Source: a virus
DNA: 39,890 nucleotides
Direction: 5' to 3' (one strand)
IMG/VR virus record: IMGVR_UViG_3300042988_001023
Location: 1-39,890 of that record
The first letter of the stretch is position 1. Every line of letters starts with the position of its first letter. The translations under genes were made by a program, and so were the position numbers. Below, piece after piece: positions 22,418 through 31,186 of the stretch. The notes under the pieces are model-generated. The model saw nothing but the letters and a program-made list of their open reading frames with translations. It made no database searches and was not told where the DNA came from.

Positions 22418-23995
22418 ATGGCATATGAAAACACCGGCCTGCTTGCCTTCGCCAATTCGCTGAACAATGCCGGACAAATGTTTGGTAACGCGCTTCAACA
22501 GCGGTTTCAGCAGCAGTCTTTGGCGTCTCTCGCGCCGCTGGCGAAGAACCAGGATTGGGCGGGTCTGTCCGAAGAAGCCTTCAAGATGGGGAATGTCGAC
22601 CTTGGCTTGAAGGCTTTGGCTCAGGCTCAGGAAGTCAAGAAACTCGAACAGCAGCGCCTATTCGACAACCAGGCGCTCGGCATGGCCACGGGCGGCGGCG
22701 CGGGCGCTCAGCAGGGCGTGACGGGCGGCGTGACGCCTAATCCCAATCCGCAGCCAATGCCGCTCAGCGGGGCGTCTCTGAGCCAAGCCATCATTGGGCA
22801 GGAAAGCGGCGGAAACCCGAACATCGGCAAGAGCGTGAACGGCGCGATGGGAATTGGGCAAATCATGCCTGAGACGTTCGCGCGTTACGCCAAGCCGGGC
22901 GAGAGGATCGACAACCCACAAGACAACTTGGCTGTAAGCCAGCGGATGACCGACCTTTACTTGCAGAAATACGGCGATCCGGCTCGCGCTGCTGTGGCGT
23001 ATTTCTCAGGTGAGGGCAACGTCGCCCCGCCCGGCAACCCTACGCCTTGGAAGAATAACGCCAAGGACGGCAATGGCAAAAGCGTTTCATCCTATGTCGC
23101 AGACGTTCTGGGGCGCATGAACAAGGGCGTTCAGGTCGCGGACGCATCTGGCGCTGTCCCGGCGAGAGCCATGCCGCAGCAGGCTCCGCAGCAGAGCCCA
23201 GTTGATGGGCTGATGGCCAAGCGCCAGAACATTCTTCGCGCGCTCTCGGCTCAGGGGATTTCAGACAACGCCCGGCAGCAGCTTAACACGCTCCTAAAGG
23301 ACACAGAGTTTCAAATCGAGCGCGCGGACAAGACGGCTAACAATCCGGCGAAAAAGCTTCAGAACGATGTTGCACAGCGCGGCGCTCTTGCCGATCAATA
23401 CGGGCTGCAAGGCGAAGACGCGACCCGCTACAAACTGACGGGGAATCTCCCCACAAAGTCAGAGAAAGCGCCGACCGAATCGCAGTCCAAGAACGCTGTC
23501 TACTACACAGAAAACATCGCTAATCATGAAATCCTGAACAGCCCAGAAGCCCTCGCAGGCGGAACTGGCGTCAAGGGCGCGCTAGGCAGGAGTGTGGCTG
23601 AACTGCCCGGCGTTGGACCATCGCTTACACCGGAAGATACGGGCAAGTTCAAGCAAGCCGCAGACAACTTTGTCTCGAACGTGGTTTACGCGAAGTCGGG
23701 GGCGAGCGCGACCAAGGCCGAATATGACCGCGCCTATAACAACTACATCCCGACGCCGTTTGACAAGCCCGCTCTCATTGAGCAGAAGGCCAAGGCGCGC
23801 GAGCGTTGGCTTGAGCAGATGAAGGTGTCTTCCGGGCCCGGCGTCGCCAAGTCGGAAACCTCATCGCAATCGCTTAAAGCCCCTTCCGCGTATGACATGC
23901 AGAAAGCCCAAGAGGCGCTTGCGGCGGGTCGGAGCCGGGAGGAAGTTACGAACTTCCTCCGCTCGCGCGGCATGAGCGCTGACGGCCTTTTCTAG
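22418..23995 (+). CDS. Internal virion protein with lytic transglycosylase domain
   Basis: 525 aa. Residues about 125-215 are an SLT/goose-lysozyme domain: SQAIIGQESGGNPN (catalytic Glu), VNGAMGIGQIMPETFARY, and AAVAYFSGEGNV. It is flanked by Gln/Ala-rich helical regions. Such virion transglycosylases open the peptidoglycan locally during DNA entry. Its last 135 bases are overlapped antisense by the gene 23861-24184. Confidence 0.85.
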   Translation: MAYENTGLLAFANSLNNAGQMFGNALQQRFQQQSLASLAPLAKNQDWAGLSEEAFKMGNVDLGLKALAQAQEVKKLEQQRLFDNQALGMATGGGAGAQQGVTGGVTPNPNPQPMPLSGASLSQAIIGQESGGNPNIGKSVNGAMGIGQIMPETFARYAKPGERIDNPQDNLAVSQRMTDLYLQKYGDPARAAVAYFSGEGNVAPPGNPTPWKNNAKDGNGKSVSSYVADVLGRMNKGVQVADASGAVPARAMPQQAPQQSPVDGLMAKRQNILRALSAQGISDNARQQLNTLLKDTEFQIERADKTANNPAKKLQNDVAQRGALADQYGLQGEDATRYKLTGNLPTKSEKAPTESQSKNAVYYTENIANHEILNSPEALAGGTGVKGALGRSVAELPGVGPSLTPEDTGKFKQAADNFVSNVVYAKSGASATKAEYDRAYNNYIPTPFDKPALIEQKAKARERWLEQMKVSSGPGVAKSETSSQSLKAPSAYDMQKAQEALAAGRSREEVTNFLRSRGMSADGLF

Positions 23996-24184
23996 AAAGT
24001 AACCGGCAATCACGGTTGCCGGTCCTGAGATGAACATAAACCCGAGAACGGCTGAGATTAGATAGAATCTCGGCCCCTCCATGTAAGTCGGCTCATAGCA
24101 GCAGGCTTGTATCAAGTCGGCAATCGCAAAGCCAGAAACGCAAGCGACGGCCCACTGAAAGACATACCAGAAAAGCTGAGACAT
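23861..24184 (-). CDS. Two-span membrane protein antisense within the ejection cluster
   Basis: 107 aa from ATG 24184; an upstream in-frame ATG at 24205 would add seven residues. Two clear membrane spans: LFWYVFQWAVACVSGFAIAD (residues 4-23) and a second around FYLISAVLGFMFISGPATVI (residues 41-60), followed by a positively charged tail. Its start codon shares the CATG with the plus-strand ATG of the next ejection gene. The last third lies antisense to the transglycosylase gene. Function unknown; possibly superinfection exclusion or another lysogen trait. Confidence 0.5.
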   Translation of the reverse strand: MSQLFWYVFQWAVACVSGFAIADLIQACCYEPTYMEGPRFYLISAVLGFMFISGPATVIAGYFLEKAVSAHAARAEEVRNFLPAPTRRKRLLGFLHVIRGRGFKRLR

Positions 24185-25763
24185 GGACGATTGGGACTCC
24201 TTCATAAAGGGAGCGCCGCAACCCGCCGCGCCGCCTGCTCAAAACAATCCGTCTGACGGATGGGATAGCTTCATCAAAGGAGCGCCCAAACAGAACGGCC
24301 CGCGCATCATCCCTGTTGATCCGCAAGACCAGAACACGCCGATGGCGCGCAAGTTCGCCAAGGAAGTTCAGGACAAGACCGACAAGGAATTGCTGGCCAA
24401 ATATAATGTCGGACCCGGCGTCGCCGCAATGTCCTCCTGGGCGAATACCGCTGGAATGAACCTACCGAGGGTCGCAAACTCATATATTCAATCGGCTATT
24501 TCCGGTAAGCCGCAGGATCAGGAATACCAAAGGTTAAGCGAAATTGACGCGGCCTTGGGGCGTCAATACCAAAAGCCTAGCGTTGCCGGAACGGTTGCTG
24601 GTGCTCTCACTGCGGGCGCTCTTATCCCGGTTGCAGGTGCGGCGACGACTGGCGCAAGGGCGTTGCTCGGGGCCGGAACTGGCGCGGCCATGGGCGGGAT
24701 CAGCGAATACGCCGATACGCGCGACCCTGAGAAGGCGCTGCAATCTGCGGCCATCGGCGGTGTCATCGGCGGAACTGTCGCGCCTATCGCGGAGAAGGTC
24801 ATTGCCGCGCCTGTCAACGCCGTTGGTAAGGCTTTTCAGGCCAAGCCGTCCATCCCTACCACAGGGGAACTAAAGGCGTCCTCGCAGGCCGCATACAACC
24901 TCGCGGACCAAGCCGGGCTGGTCGTCAAGCCGCAGGGCGTCCAGACGCTTGCAACTGACGTTAAGTCGATGCTGGCCAATGAGGGCTATCATCCCTCCCT
25001 GCAAGGCAAGATCGCGCCAGTCCTGCAAGAACTCGACAATCTGTCGCAGGGCAACGTCACGCTCAAAGGTCTTGACGTGCTGCGCAAGATGACGAGCGCC
25101 GCGCGCATGGATGCGGACCCGTCGACGCGCCGCCTTGGCGCAATGACGACGGAAAAGATTGACGATTTCCTGAATAATCTCACGCCGAATGACGTGTTGA
25201 TGGGGAATGCGCAGCAAGGCATTTCAGCGCTCAAAGAAGCCCGTTCGCTGTGGTCGTCATTCCGCAAGGCCGACATGGTTGATGAGGCTCTGAAAATGGC
25301 TGAGATGCGTTCGCAGTCGACATACTCGGGCGGGAACATTGAAAACGCCATTCGCCAAGAGTTCCGCAAAATCCTTCAAAGTCCCAAAAAGTCTTCCGCC
25401 TTCAATAATCAGGAAAAGGCGGCGCTCGCCAAGATTGTCACCGGCAATTCCGGGCAAGGAACGGTTCGCCTTCTCGGCAAGCTTGCCCCGCAAGGCGCGA
25501 TTACAACCGCGATGAACCTTGGCGCGGCGGGGGCGACGGGCGGCGCGTCTGCGGTCGGAACCGTTGTGGCTCAGGGCTCGAAAATGCTATCCGAGAAAAT
25601 GACCAAGAACAACGTCGACACATTGTCAAAGACGATCCGCGCCAGAGGCGGAAAGATCACTCGGGACGACATTATGACGGCTCAGGCGGGCGACCGTCTG
25701 CGCAATTTCTTCTCGTCAATCGGCGTCAATCTCGACCAAATCCGCCAAAGCGAGGGCCAATAA
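24183..25763 (+). CDS. Large internal/ejection protein
   Basis: 526 aa. It opens with a duplicated module (DDWDSFIKGAPQ and DGWDSFIKGAPK), common at the start of podovirus ejection proteins. Residues 130-215 are a Gly/Ala-rich hydrophobic hairpin (GTVAGALTAGALIPVAGAAT...GGVIGGTVAPIAE) likely to insert into membrane. The C-terminal part is helical. Expected to form part of the DNA translocation channel. Ends by TAATG overlap with the HNH gene. Confidence 0.7.
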   Translation: MDDWDSFIKGAPQPAAPPAQNNPSDGWDSFIKGAPKQNGPRIIPVDPQDQNTPMARKFAKEVQDKTDKELLAKYNVGPGVAAMSSWANTAGMNLPRVANSYIQSAISGKPQDQEYQRLSEIDAALGRQYQKPSVAGTVAGALTAGALIPVAGAATTGARALLGAGTGAAMGGISEYADTRDPEKALQSAAIGGVIGGTVAPIAEKVIAAPVNAVGKAFQAKPSIPTTGELKASSQAAYNLADQAGLVVKPQGVQTLATDVKSMLANEGYHPSLQGKIAPVLQELDNLSQGNVTLKGLDVLRKMTSAARMDADPSTRRLGAMTTEKIDDFLNNLTPNDVLMGNAQQGISALKEARSLWSSFRKADMVDEALKMAEMRSQSTYSGGNIENAIRQEFRKILQSPKKSSAFNNQEKAALAKIVTGNSGQGTVRLLGKLAPQGAITTAMNLGAAGATGGASAVGTVVAQGSKMLSEKMTKNNVDTLSKTIRARGGKITRDDIMTAQAGDRLRNFFSSIGVNLDQIRQSEGQ

Positions 25764-26251
25764 TGGTCGACGTGCAATCAATCCGATCTGTCTTGGATTT
25801 TGACCCCGAAACAGGCGTCTTCACATGGAAGAAGACGATGACCGGTACGGCTAAAAATGGGGATATTGCCGGGAATATGTGTCGCGGAAGACGCCGCATA
25901 AAAGTTTTCGGAAAAACATTCATAGCGTCCAGACTGGCGTGGTTGATGGTAAACGGTTCGCTTCCTGTGGGGGAAATAGACCACGTAAATTGTGATTCAA
26001 CGGATGATAGGTTTTGCAATCTTCGTATTGCTGACAGGAAATTAAACTCAGCAAACCGTCGAGTTTTCAAAAACAATTCGTCTGGAAAAAAAGGCGTCTC
26101 ATGGGATGCAAAAAACCAAAAATGGCGGGCCGGGATAAAGGTTAACGGCAAGAGTTTCAATCTTGGAAGGTATGCTTCAAAGGAAGCGGCGGCGGCTGCA
26201 TACGAACACGCGGCCATCTCAGCCTTTGGCGAATATGCGAGGGCTTCCTGA
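25763..26251 (+). CDS. HNH-AP2 homing-type endonuclease
   Basis: 162 aa. Residues 1-95 are an HNH_3-type nuclease (FDPETGVFTWKK, ASRLAWLMVNGSLPVGEIDH, then CNLRIADRKLNSANR). Residues 105-160 are an AP2 DNA-binding domain (GKKGVSWDAKNQKWRAGIKV, LGRYASKEAAAAAYEHAA). It lies exactly between two virion genes with TAATG and TGATG junctions, so it was inserted without harming either. A second family member lies at 36569-37039. Confidence 0.9.
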   Translation: MVDVQSIRSVLDFDPETGVFTWKKTMTGTAKNGDIAGNMCRGRRRIKVFGKTFIASRLAWLMVNGSLPVGEIDHVNCDSTDDRFCNLRIADRKLNSANRRVFKNNSSGKKGVSWDAKNQKWRAGIKVNGKSFNLGRYASKEAAAAAYEHAAISAFGEYARAS

Positions 26252-27360
26252 TGGTTCAATTCATCGGGCTCTCAACTCAACCCGTCTACTACAACAACCG
26301 CCGCATCGTCGGGGCTAAGGTCTTCGTTTACGACGCGGGAACGAACACACCCCGCACAGCCTATGCCGATGGTCTGGCCGGAACTGAGCATGACTGGCCG
26401 TTCCTGACGGACGCAAACGGCTGCATTCCGCCGTTTTGGGTAACTGGCGCGGCTATCAAGGTTCAAATCACTACGTCAACCGGGACCGTCATTCGCACGG
26501 TAGACGACATTCCCGGCGAGACGGCGGCGGCGAGCGTGACGCCTGGGACGGGGACGACCATCTCCCCAGGCTTCATGATGGCCGCGCATATGACCGGGAC
26601 TGTTTCCGGGTGGGTGCGGGCCAATGGCAGAACGATTGGCGACGCGGCTTCCGGGGCTACGGAACGGGCCAACGCTGACACGTCTGACCTCTACACGGTT
26701 CTCTGGAATGACACGCTGCTGAGCGTTTCCGGGGGGCGCGGGGCGAGCGCGGCGGCTGACTTTGCGGCAAACAAGACGATTGCGCTTCCCGACTATCGCG
26801 GGCGGGCCTTTGTCGGGCTTGCCGACATGGGCAACTCCACCTCAACCCGGCTGGACGGCATCACCTTCGCCACAGGGACCAAGACGACGCTTGGCTCCAC
26901 GGCGGGCGCGGCGACCGTCACCCTGGTTGAAGCGAATCTTGCCAGCCATACGCACACCGGCACAACGTCGACAGCTTCCAGCCATACGCACTCGGCAACG
27001 TCCAGTTCCGAAACGCCAGTTATCACGGTTTCCAGCGACGGCGCTCATACGCACACTGCGACGCAGGACGTTCATTCTCATACTGTCTCGACGGGCACAA
27101 ACCAGGCTGCAAACGGAAGCGGCAAGGATTCTGTTAACGGCGCGTCGACAACCTCCACAAGCACGGCGCAACCGGCGATCACCGTCAACAGCGCCTCTGC
27201 TCATACGCATACCGCGACGAATGCGGCGCACAGTCACACTGTCACGATTGCTTCTGACGGGGCGCATTCACACACGATCACCACGGGAAGCACGGGAAGC
27301 GGAACGGCGGTCGACAAATGTCAGCCGCTAATCCTGAGCACGATCTACATCAAACTGTGA
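26251..27360 (+). CDS. Tail fibre/collar protein with His-X-His needle
   Basis: 369 aa. N-terminus (VYYNNRRIVGAKVFVYDAGT, PRTAYADG) is a phage tail-fibre adaptor; IALPDYRGRAFVGLADMGNS is the tail-collar motif. Residues 225-360 carry at least seven His-X-His pairs (SHTHTG, SHTHSA, AHTHTA, VHSHTV, AHSHTI), the metal-binding pattern of T4 gp12-like needles, in which trimers hold iron. It ends with the compact CQPLILSTIYIKL tip. Confidence 0.8.
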   Translation: MVQFIGLSTQPVYYNNRRIVGAKVFVYDAGTNTPRTAYADGLAGTEHDWPFLTDANGCIPPFWVTGAAIKVQITTSTGTVIRTVDDIPGETAAASVTPGTGTTISPGFMMAAHMTGTVSGWVRANGRTIGDAASGATERANADTSDLYTVLWNDTLLSVSGGRGASAAADFAANKTIALPDYRGRAFVGLADMGNSTSTRLDGITFATGTKTTLGSTAGAATVTLVEANLASHTHTGTTSTASSHTHSATSSSETPVITVSSDGAHTHTATQDVHSHTVSTGTNQAANGSGKDSVNGASTTSTSTAQPAITVNSASAHTHTATNAAHSHTVTIASDGAHSHTITTGSTGSGTAVDKCQPLILSTIYIKL

Positions 27361-27366
27361 GGGCAA

Positions 27367-27705
27367 ATGCTTAGAGCCCGCCTTTCTCCAATCTCGACTG
27401 TCGATGATTGGATTGACACTATCTACATCCGCGACTCTGACGACGGGACAGCCTTTGTCCTGACTGGCTGCACGGCTGAACTCGGCATTCGAAAGATTGG
27501 CGAGGAAACTATCACGACCGTTGCGTCAACTTCCGGTGGAGAAATCACCTTCCCCGCAACTGGCTATCTGCATTGGGAAGTTCTCGATGCGGATTACGAG
27601 TTTGACGTTGGAGAGTATGACGTTCGCCTGAAACTGGTTCGCGACGGCTACACGACCTCAATCATCATCGGAACGCTTCCTGTAATCGACGGGCTGGAAT
27701 CATGA
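27367..27705 (+). CDS. Fibre-module protein of unknown role
   Basis: 112 aa. Beta-rich: TVDDWIDTIYIRDSDDGTAF, TGCTAELGIRKIG, YLHWEVLDADYEFDVG, YDVRLKLVRDGYTTSI. It resembles immunoglobulin-like small phage proteins between fibre genes (BppU-like N-terminal folds are a possibility). It overlaps the following fibre gene by ATGA. Confidence 0.55.
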   Translation: MLRARLSPISTVDDWIDTIYIRDSDDGTAFVLTGCTAELGIRKIGEETITTVASTSGGEITFPATGYLHWEVLDADYEFDVGEYDVRLKLVRDGYTTSIIIGTLPVIDGLES

Positions 27706-29429
27706 CGCTTTTCACCACGACTCGCCCGCTTCTTTCCGTAAAAGCCACGGCCCGCTTTCCGGCGAGCGTCACGGCTGATACTGGCCTCGCCGTCACCAAG
27801 ACGGGCGGGAATTACAATTTCGGGTTTGACTTCACCGGCCTAACCGAAAATACCGCTCTTTCGACGCCTTCCGAATGGTGGACGCTGGTATATAACGACC
27901 AGACGGAAACCTATGAACAGGTCCGCGTTGACGCGCTGGTAGATTATACGATTGACGTAAGGCGCGGCATTGGCGACGCAGATGCGACAATTCTGTCATC
28001 TGACAGATATGTTGAGCTAACAGCCTCTCTGACGGCGGCGCGGACGTGGACGCTTCCGGCTGCGAGCGCTGTCACGGGCGGCGTTCATATCATCATCCAG
28101 GATGCGGCAGGAGGGATTGGGGCAGTTAATACGCTGACCGTCCAGCGCGCGGGCGCAGACACAATCAACGGCGCAACCTCTATTGTCTTTAGCACGGCAT
28201 ATGACGGCGCGGTTTTCTACTCTGACGGAACATCGAAATGGTCCTATGTCCGCAGGCCGTCAACCGTAACGGTCGCCTCCGGTAAGACGGTCACGTTCAA
28301 CAATACGCTCACGTTCAGCGGAACGGATGGAAGTTCGGTTGCCTTCGGCGCGGGTGGAACGGCAGCCTATACGGCGAACAAGCTTTCGGCCTTCGCGGCG
28401 ACGACTTCTAGTGAACTGGCAGGCGTCATTTCGGATGAAACAGGCTCTGGAGCGCTCGTTTTCGCTACGTCGCCAACGCTGGTGACGCCGCTTTTGGGGA
28501 CGCCGACAAGCGGCGTTCTGACCAATTGCACGGGGCTTCCCATTGCAACAGGTATTAGCGGCCTCGGAACTGGCGTCGCAACCGCCGCCGCAGCTGCTGT
28601 CAATACAAACGGCGGGCTTGTAACAGCCTCTACGGCTTCAATTGCCTCTGGCGCGCTATTGACAGGCGCGGGGTCAGGAACGGCCATCTCTGCGATCACT
28701 CCTGGGACGGGCGTTGCGACGGCGCTTGCAGGAAATTTGAATGCAGCGAGCGGCCTTGTCGGATTCTCTGGAACTCTTGGCTCACCTGCGGCGACAAAGA
28801 TCACCTTTTCCGCTGGAACGAATAGCGTCGCGCCGATCATCCTCACGTCTGGTACAAACCTGACAACCGCAGCGGCGGGCGCTATCGAGTATGACGGAAC
28901 GGTTTATTATGCGACGCCGAATGCGAGCAATCGAGGGGCAGTTAGTTCCGAGCATTTTGTTATTCTTACATCAACAAACACACTAACGAATAATACGAGT
29001 GCGCAGCCTGTATTTGACGGCGGAGGCGGGTCTGCAAATGGCGAAATTACACTCCCGACCGGGACATATTTTTTCGAGATGCTATGGGACATATCTAGCC
29101 TTAGCGCGTCGGCGCATACGATTAGCCTGACATTTGCAGGGACGGCAACAATCGGCGCAATAAAATATCAGGGAACATATTATGATTCTCTCGCAGGTGT
29201 AGTTAAAGGGGCTGTTGCGACTGCAACCCAGATTGGAACAGCCGGAACAACCACTCAAACTTTGAATATGCAAATCTCAGGTATGTTTACGGTTACTGTC
29301 ACAGGAACAATCATCCCTCAAATCACTCAAGGAACAAACTCTGCGGCGGCGTCTGTTTTGATCGGCTCTTATTTCAAATGCCACAGCGTCGGCGCGTCGA
29401 ATGTCGCAACCGTTGGGAACTGGTCGTGA
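27702..29429 (+). CDS. Large repeat-rich tail fibre
   Basis: 575 aa. N-terminus TTRPLLSVKATARFP; residues 90-180 hold RYVELTASLTAARTWTLPAA, a typical fibre repeat; residues 215-390 are Gly/Ala/Thr repeats (ATSPTLVTPLLGTPTSGVL, GISGLGTGVATAAAAA), the classic phrase in podovirus fibres. The last 150 residues form an AT-richer receptor-binding-like head (SEHFVILTSTNTLTNN then FEMLWDISSLSASAHTISL), suggesting exchange of the tip. Confidence 0.75.
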   Translation: MTLFTTTRPLLSVKATARFPASVTADTGLAVTKTGGNYNFGFDFTGLTENTALSTPSEWWTLVYNDQTETYEQVRVDALVDYTIDVRRGIGDADATILSSDRYVELTASLTAARTWTLPAASAVTGGVHIIIQDAAGGIGAVNTLTVQRAGADTINGATSIVFSTAYDGAVFYSDGTSKWSYVRRPSTVTVASGKTVTFNNTLTFSGTDGSSVAFGAGGTAAYTANKLSAFAATTSSELAGVISDETGSGALVFATSPTLVTPLLGTPTSGVLTNCTGLPIATGISGLGTGVATAAAAAVNTNGGLVTASTASIASGALLTGAGSGTAISAITPGTGVATALAGNLNAASGLVGFSGTLGSPAATKITFSAGTNSVAPIILTSGTNLTTAAAGAIEYDGTVYYATPNASNRGAVSSEHFVILTSTNTLTNNTSAQPVFDGGGGSANGEITLPTGTYFFEMLWDISSLSASAHTISLTFAGTATIGAIKYQGTYYDSLAGVVKGAVATATQIGTAGTTTQTLNMQISGMFTVTVTGTIIPQITQGTNSAAASVLIGSYFKCHSVGASNVATVGNWS

Positions 29430-30025
29430 CGATAGTTCCGATCACTCCAGGCCGCGCTCTACGTATGACGCGAGATGACGTAGAAAAGGCGGCGAACCTA
29501 CTTGGCTGCGAAGTTCCTGCCTTGCGGGCGGTTATGGCGGTCGAAAGTAGAGGGAGCGGGTTTGACGCCAAAAACAGGCCAATAATCCTATTCGAGCCAC
29601 ATGTTTTCTATCGGAACTTGCCTGTTAATGATCTGCAACGCGCAATCATGCTTGGCCTCGCCTATCCAAAATGGGGACAGCGACCATACCCGAAGGACAG
29701 TTACCCGCGTCTTGAAGCCGCGCGAAACGTGAATAACGAGTCTGCGTTCCGCGCTGTGTCGGTTGGACTGGGGCAAATCCTCGGAGAGAATTTCCGCAGC
29801 GCGGGGCACACGTCAGCGGCTAATATGTTTGTCGCGGCCTGTGACAGCGAGGGCGAACAACTGATGCAGATGGCGCGGTTCATAAAGGCCAACCGTCTTG
29901 ACGAGCCGCTGCGTCGGAAGAATTGGGCGGCGTTTGCGAAAGGCTATAACGGTCCGGATTATGAAAAGAACAACTATGACGACAAGCTTGCCGCAGCTTA
30001 TCGCCGCGCGCTGCTGGTCGCCTGA
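29426..30025 (+). CDS. Endolysin, N-acetylmuramidase family
   Basis: 199 aa from a GTG at 29426 overlapping the previous stop (GTGA); the ATG at 29465 is an alternative. The DUF3380/N-acetylmuramidase pattern is present: LRAVMAVESRGSGF (catalytic Glu), RPIILFEPHVFYRNL, RAVSVGLGQILGENF, then the YNGPDYEKNNYDDKLAAAYR end. It cleaves peptidoglycan at the end of infection. No signal peptide, so it needs a holin; small membrane genes follow. Confidence 0.9.
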   Translation: MTIVPITPGRALRMTRDDVEKAANLLGCEVPALRAVMAVESRGSGFDAKNRPIILFEPHVFYRNLPVNDLQRAIMLGLAYPKWGQRPYPKDSYPRLEAARNVNNESAFRAVSVGLGQILGENFRSAGHTSAANMFVAACDSEGEQLMQMARFIKANRLDEPLRRKNWAAFAKGYNGPDYEKNNYDDKLAAAYRRALLVA

Positions 30026-30163
30026 ATGACCAAGCTCGCCATCGTAATCGCAATGTTCTCCATCTGGTTCTCTGGGGCCTGGTGGGCAATGGACGAGCGC
30101 AAGGCGGCTCTATGGGCGCTTGGGTTTGGTCTGCTCATGCTCTTTATCGGGGGAACGCTATGA
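30026..30163 (+). CDS. Small two-span membrane protein, holin candidate
   Basis: 45 aa beginning right after the endolysin stop. Two hydrophobic spans (LAIVIAMFSIWFSGAWW and LWALGFGLLMLFIGGTL) linked by MDERKAA. Size and place fit a small class II-like holin, but other membrane peptides compete for that role. Confidence 0.5.
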   Translation: MTKLAIVIAMFSIWFSGAWWAMDERKAALWALGFGLLMLFIGGTL

Positions 30164-30288
30164 CAGCATGGGAACGGTTATACTATGGCGTCATTGCCGT
30201 GGCGCTGATCTGTGGGGTTGCAGTTCTTGGCGGGTGTTCAACCGTGAAAGCGATTGGCGACGCCTGCCTTGAAGACTTGTGCCGGTAG
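30160..30288 (+). CDS. Small lipoprotein
   Basis: 42 aa, ATGA overlap. Signal peptide LYYGVIAVALICGVAVLGGC ends in an LGGC lipobox, with modification expected on that Cys. The mature part is only about 17 residues (CSTVKAIGDACLEDLCR). Outer-membrane anchored peptide of unknown role, distinct from the o-spanin at 31104. Confidence 0.55.
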   Translation: MTAWERLYYGVIAVALICGVAVLGGCSTVKAIGDACLEDLCR

Positions 30289-30289
30289 C

Positions 30290-30418
30290 ATGTTCCCGCC
30301 AGACTGGATCGTTTTCTTTGAAATAACGATCAAAGCGGCGGTTGTCGTCATGGTGTTTGAGTTTTTCCAAAAGGTCGTTCCGTGGAGGGAAATATGGGCG
30401 CTCTTGTCCTCCTCCTGA
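30290..30418 (+). CDS. Small membrane peptide
   Basis: 42 aa, MFPPDWIVFFEITIKAAVVV then MVFEFFQKVVPWREIW. One membrane span. It begins one base after the preceding stop and overlaps the next gene by 25 bases. No family recognised. Confidence 0.45.
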   Translation: MFPPDWIVFFEITIKAAVVVMVFEFFQKVVPWREIWALLSSS

Positions 30419-30585
30419 TTTGTCCCGGCGAGATTTCCAGAACAGACTGCACCCCAGAAACAGCCCGTGTTTCTGTCTCAATCCGACTAGAGCAAATTTC
30501 GTGCGGAGTTGGAACGCTCGCCGCTCCATATCGCCTCCATGTCGGGGACGATGAGTTTGTGCGGGTAATTTGCAGGATGAGGTAG
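30394..30585 (+). CDS. Small exported Cys-containing protein
   Basis: 63 aa from ATG 30394 (GTGGAGGGAAAT upstream). Short hydrophobic N-terminus (MGALVLLLICPGEI), then SRTDCTPETARVSVSI with four Cys in total. Likely exported. Its stop codon is the first strand of the RNA element at 30585-30703. Confidence 0.5.
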   Translation: MGALVLLLICPGEISRTDCTPETARVSVSIRLEQISCGVGTLAAPYRLHVGDDEFVRVICRMR

Positions 30586-30703
30586 GAAGCGGGCCGGATT
30601 GGCTACCGGCTTCTAATCACGGTCCTAGCGGCTAAGGCTAGGTCGGCGGCCGGAGCCGGTTAGACGACCTGTTCTCTGCGTGTCCATCCACGCCGCCGCT
30701 TCC
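30585..30703 (+). ncRNA. Candidate structured RNA, multi-hairpin junction
   Basis: An 8 bp stem GGAAGCGG/CCGCTTCC (30585-30592 / 30696-30703) encloses four hairpins: GCCGG/CCGGC (30593-30597 / 30606-30610), CCTAGC/GCTAGG (30624-30629 / 30637-30642), CGGC/GCCG with CGGA loop (30647-30658), GCGTG/CACGC (30678-30682 / 30689-30693). The shape recalls a cloverleaf but is 119 nt, lacks a T-loop consensus and has no plausible anticodon arm, so it is not an ordinary tRNA. It lies between lysis genes without coding potential. Confidence 0.55.
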
Positions 30704-30754
30704 TAAACAAAAGATACCCCGTCAGAGGTTTTCTGGCAACTCAGGAGAAACGTA

Positions 30755-30937
30755 ATGCCTGCTTTTCTTGTGAACTGGAAAACGACTGTGATGGCGCTTT
30801 TGCCGCTGGTCGCCTATGCCCTGTCGCACTTTGGGCTGTGGCCTGCGTCCATGCCGCTCCCGCCTATGGACCAGATTTGGCCGGGCCTGCTGGCTGTCTT
30901 CGGCGTCGGCCTCGTCGCTTCTGATGGCGGGAAGTAA
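30755..30937 (+). CDS. Small membrane protein, holin candidate
   Basis: 60 aa, with AGGAGA ribosome site. Two hydrophobic segments (TVMALLPLVAYALSHFGLWP and IWPGLLAVFGVGLVASDGGK) around a Pro-rich turn. Similar short proteins stand beside spanin genes in many phages and are sometimes called holins. Next gene begins directly after its stop. Confidence 0.5.
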   Translation: MPAFLVNWKTTVMALLPLVAYALSHFGLWPASMPLPPMDQIWPGLLAVFGVGLVASDGGK

Positions 30938-31186
30938 ATGTGGGCGGCGATCATATCCGCCGTGGCGGCAGTCTTTAAGGCTGCCGCTGCATTCATTTCA
31001 AAGCGACGGGATGAAATGCTCGTCTCTTTAGGCCGCTCGAAACAATCAAACGTCGATTTACAGGGGCGCATAGATGCACTCAAGGAAGCCAATCGCCTCC
31101 GCAATGAGGCTGAGTCTCGCGTTAACCGCGATGATGCTGGCGGGGTGCCAGTCGATGACGGGTTCGAGCGAAAAGACGACAATTGA
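30938..31186 (+). CDS. i-spanin (Rz-like)
   Basis: 82 aa. N-terminal membrane-anchoring helix (MWAAIISAVAAVFKAAAAFI), then a coiled coil (SNVDLQGRIDALKEANRLRN) in the periplasm. The o-spanin gene starts inside it in another frame at 31104, the classic nested Rz/Rz1 plan. The two together fuse inner and outer membranes in the last step of lysis. Confidence 0.75.
   Translation: MWAAIISAVAAVFKAAAAFISKRRDEMLVSLGRSKQSNVDLQGRIDALKEANRLRNEAESRVNRDDAGGVPVDDGFERKDDN

Noticed and set aside
26762-27331. Arg/Pro/Thr-rich frame inside the His-rich fibre gene
   Set aside because: Low-complexity shadow of the His-X-His repeats.
30585-30703. tRNA gene
   Set aside because: Too long, no GTTCRANNY T-loop, and the possible TCT anticodon-like loop near 30610 lacks a paired stem.
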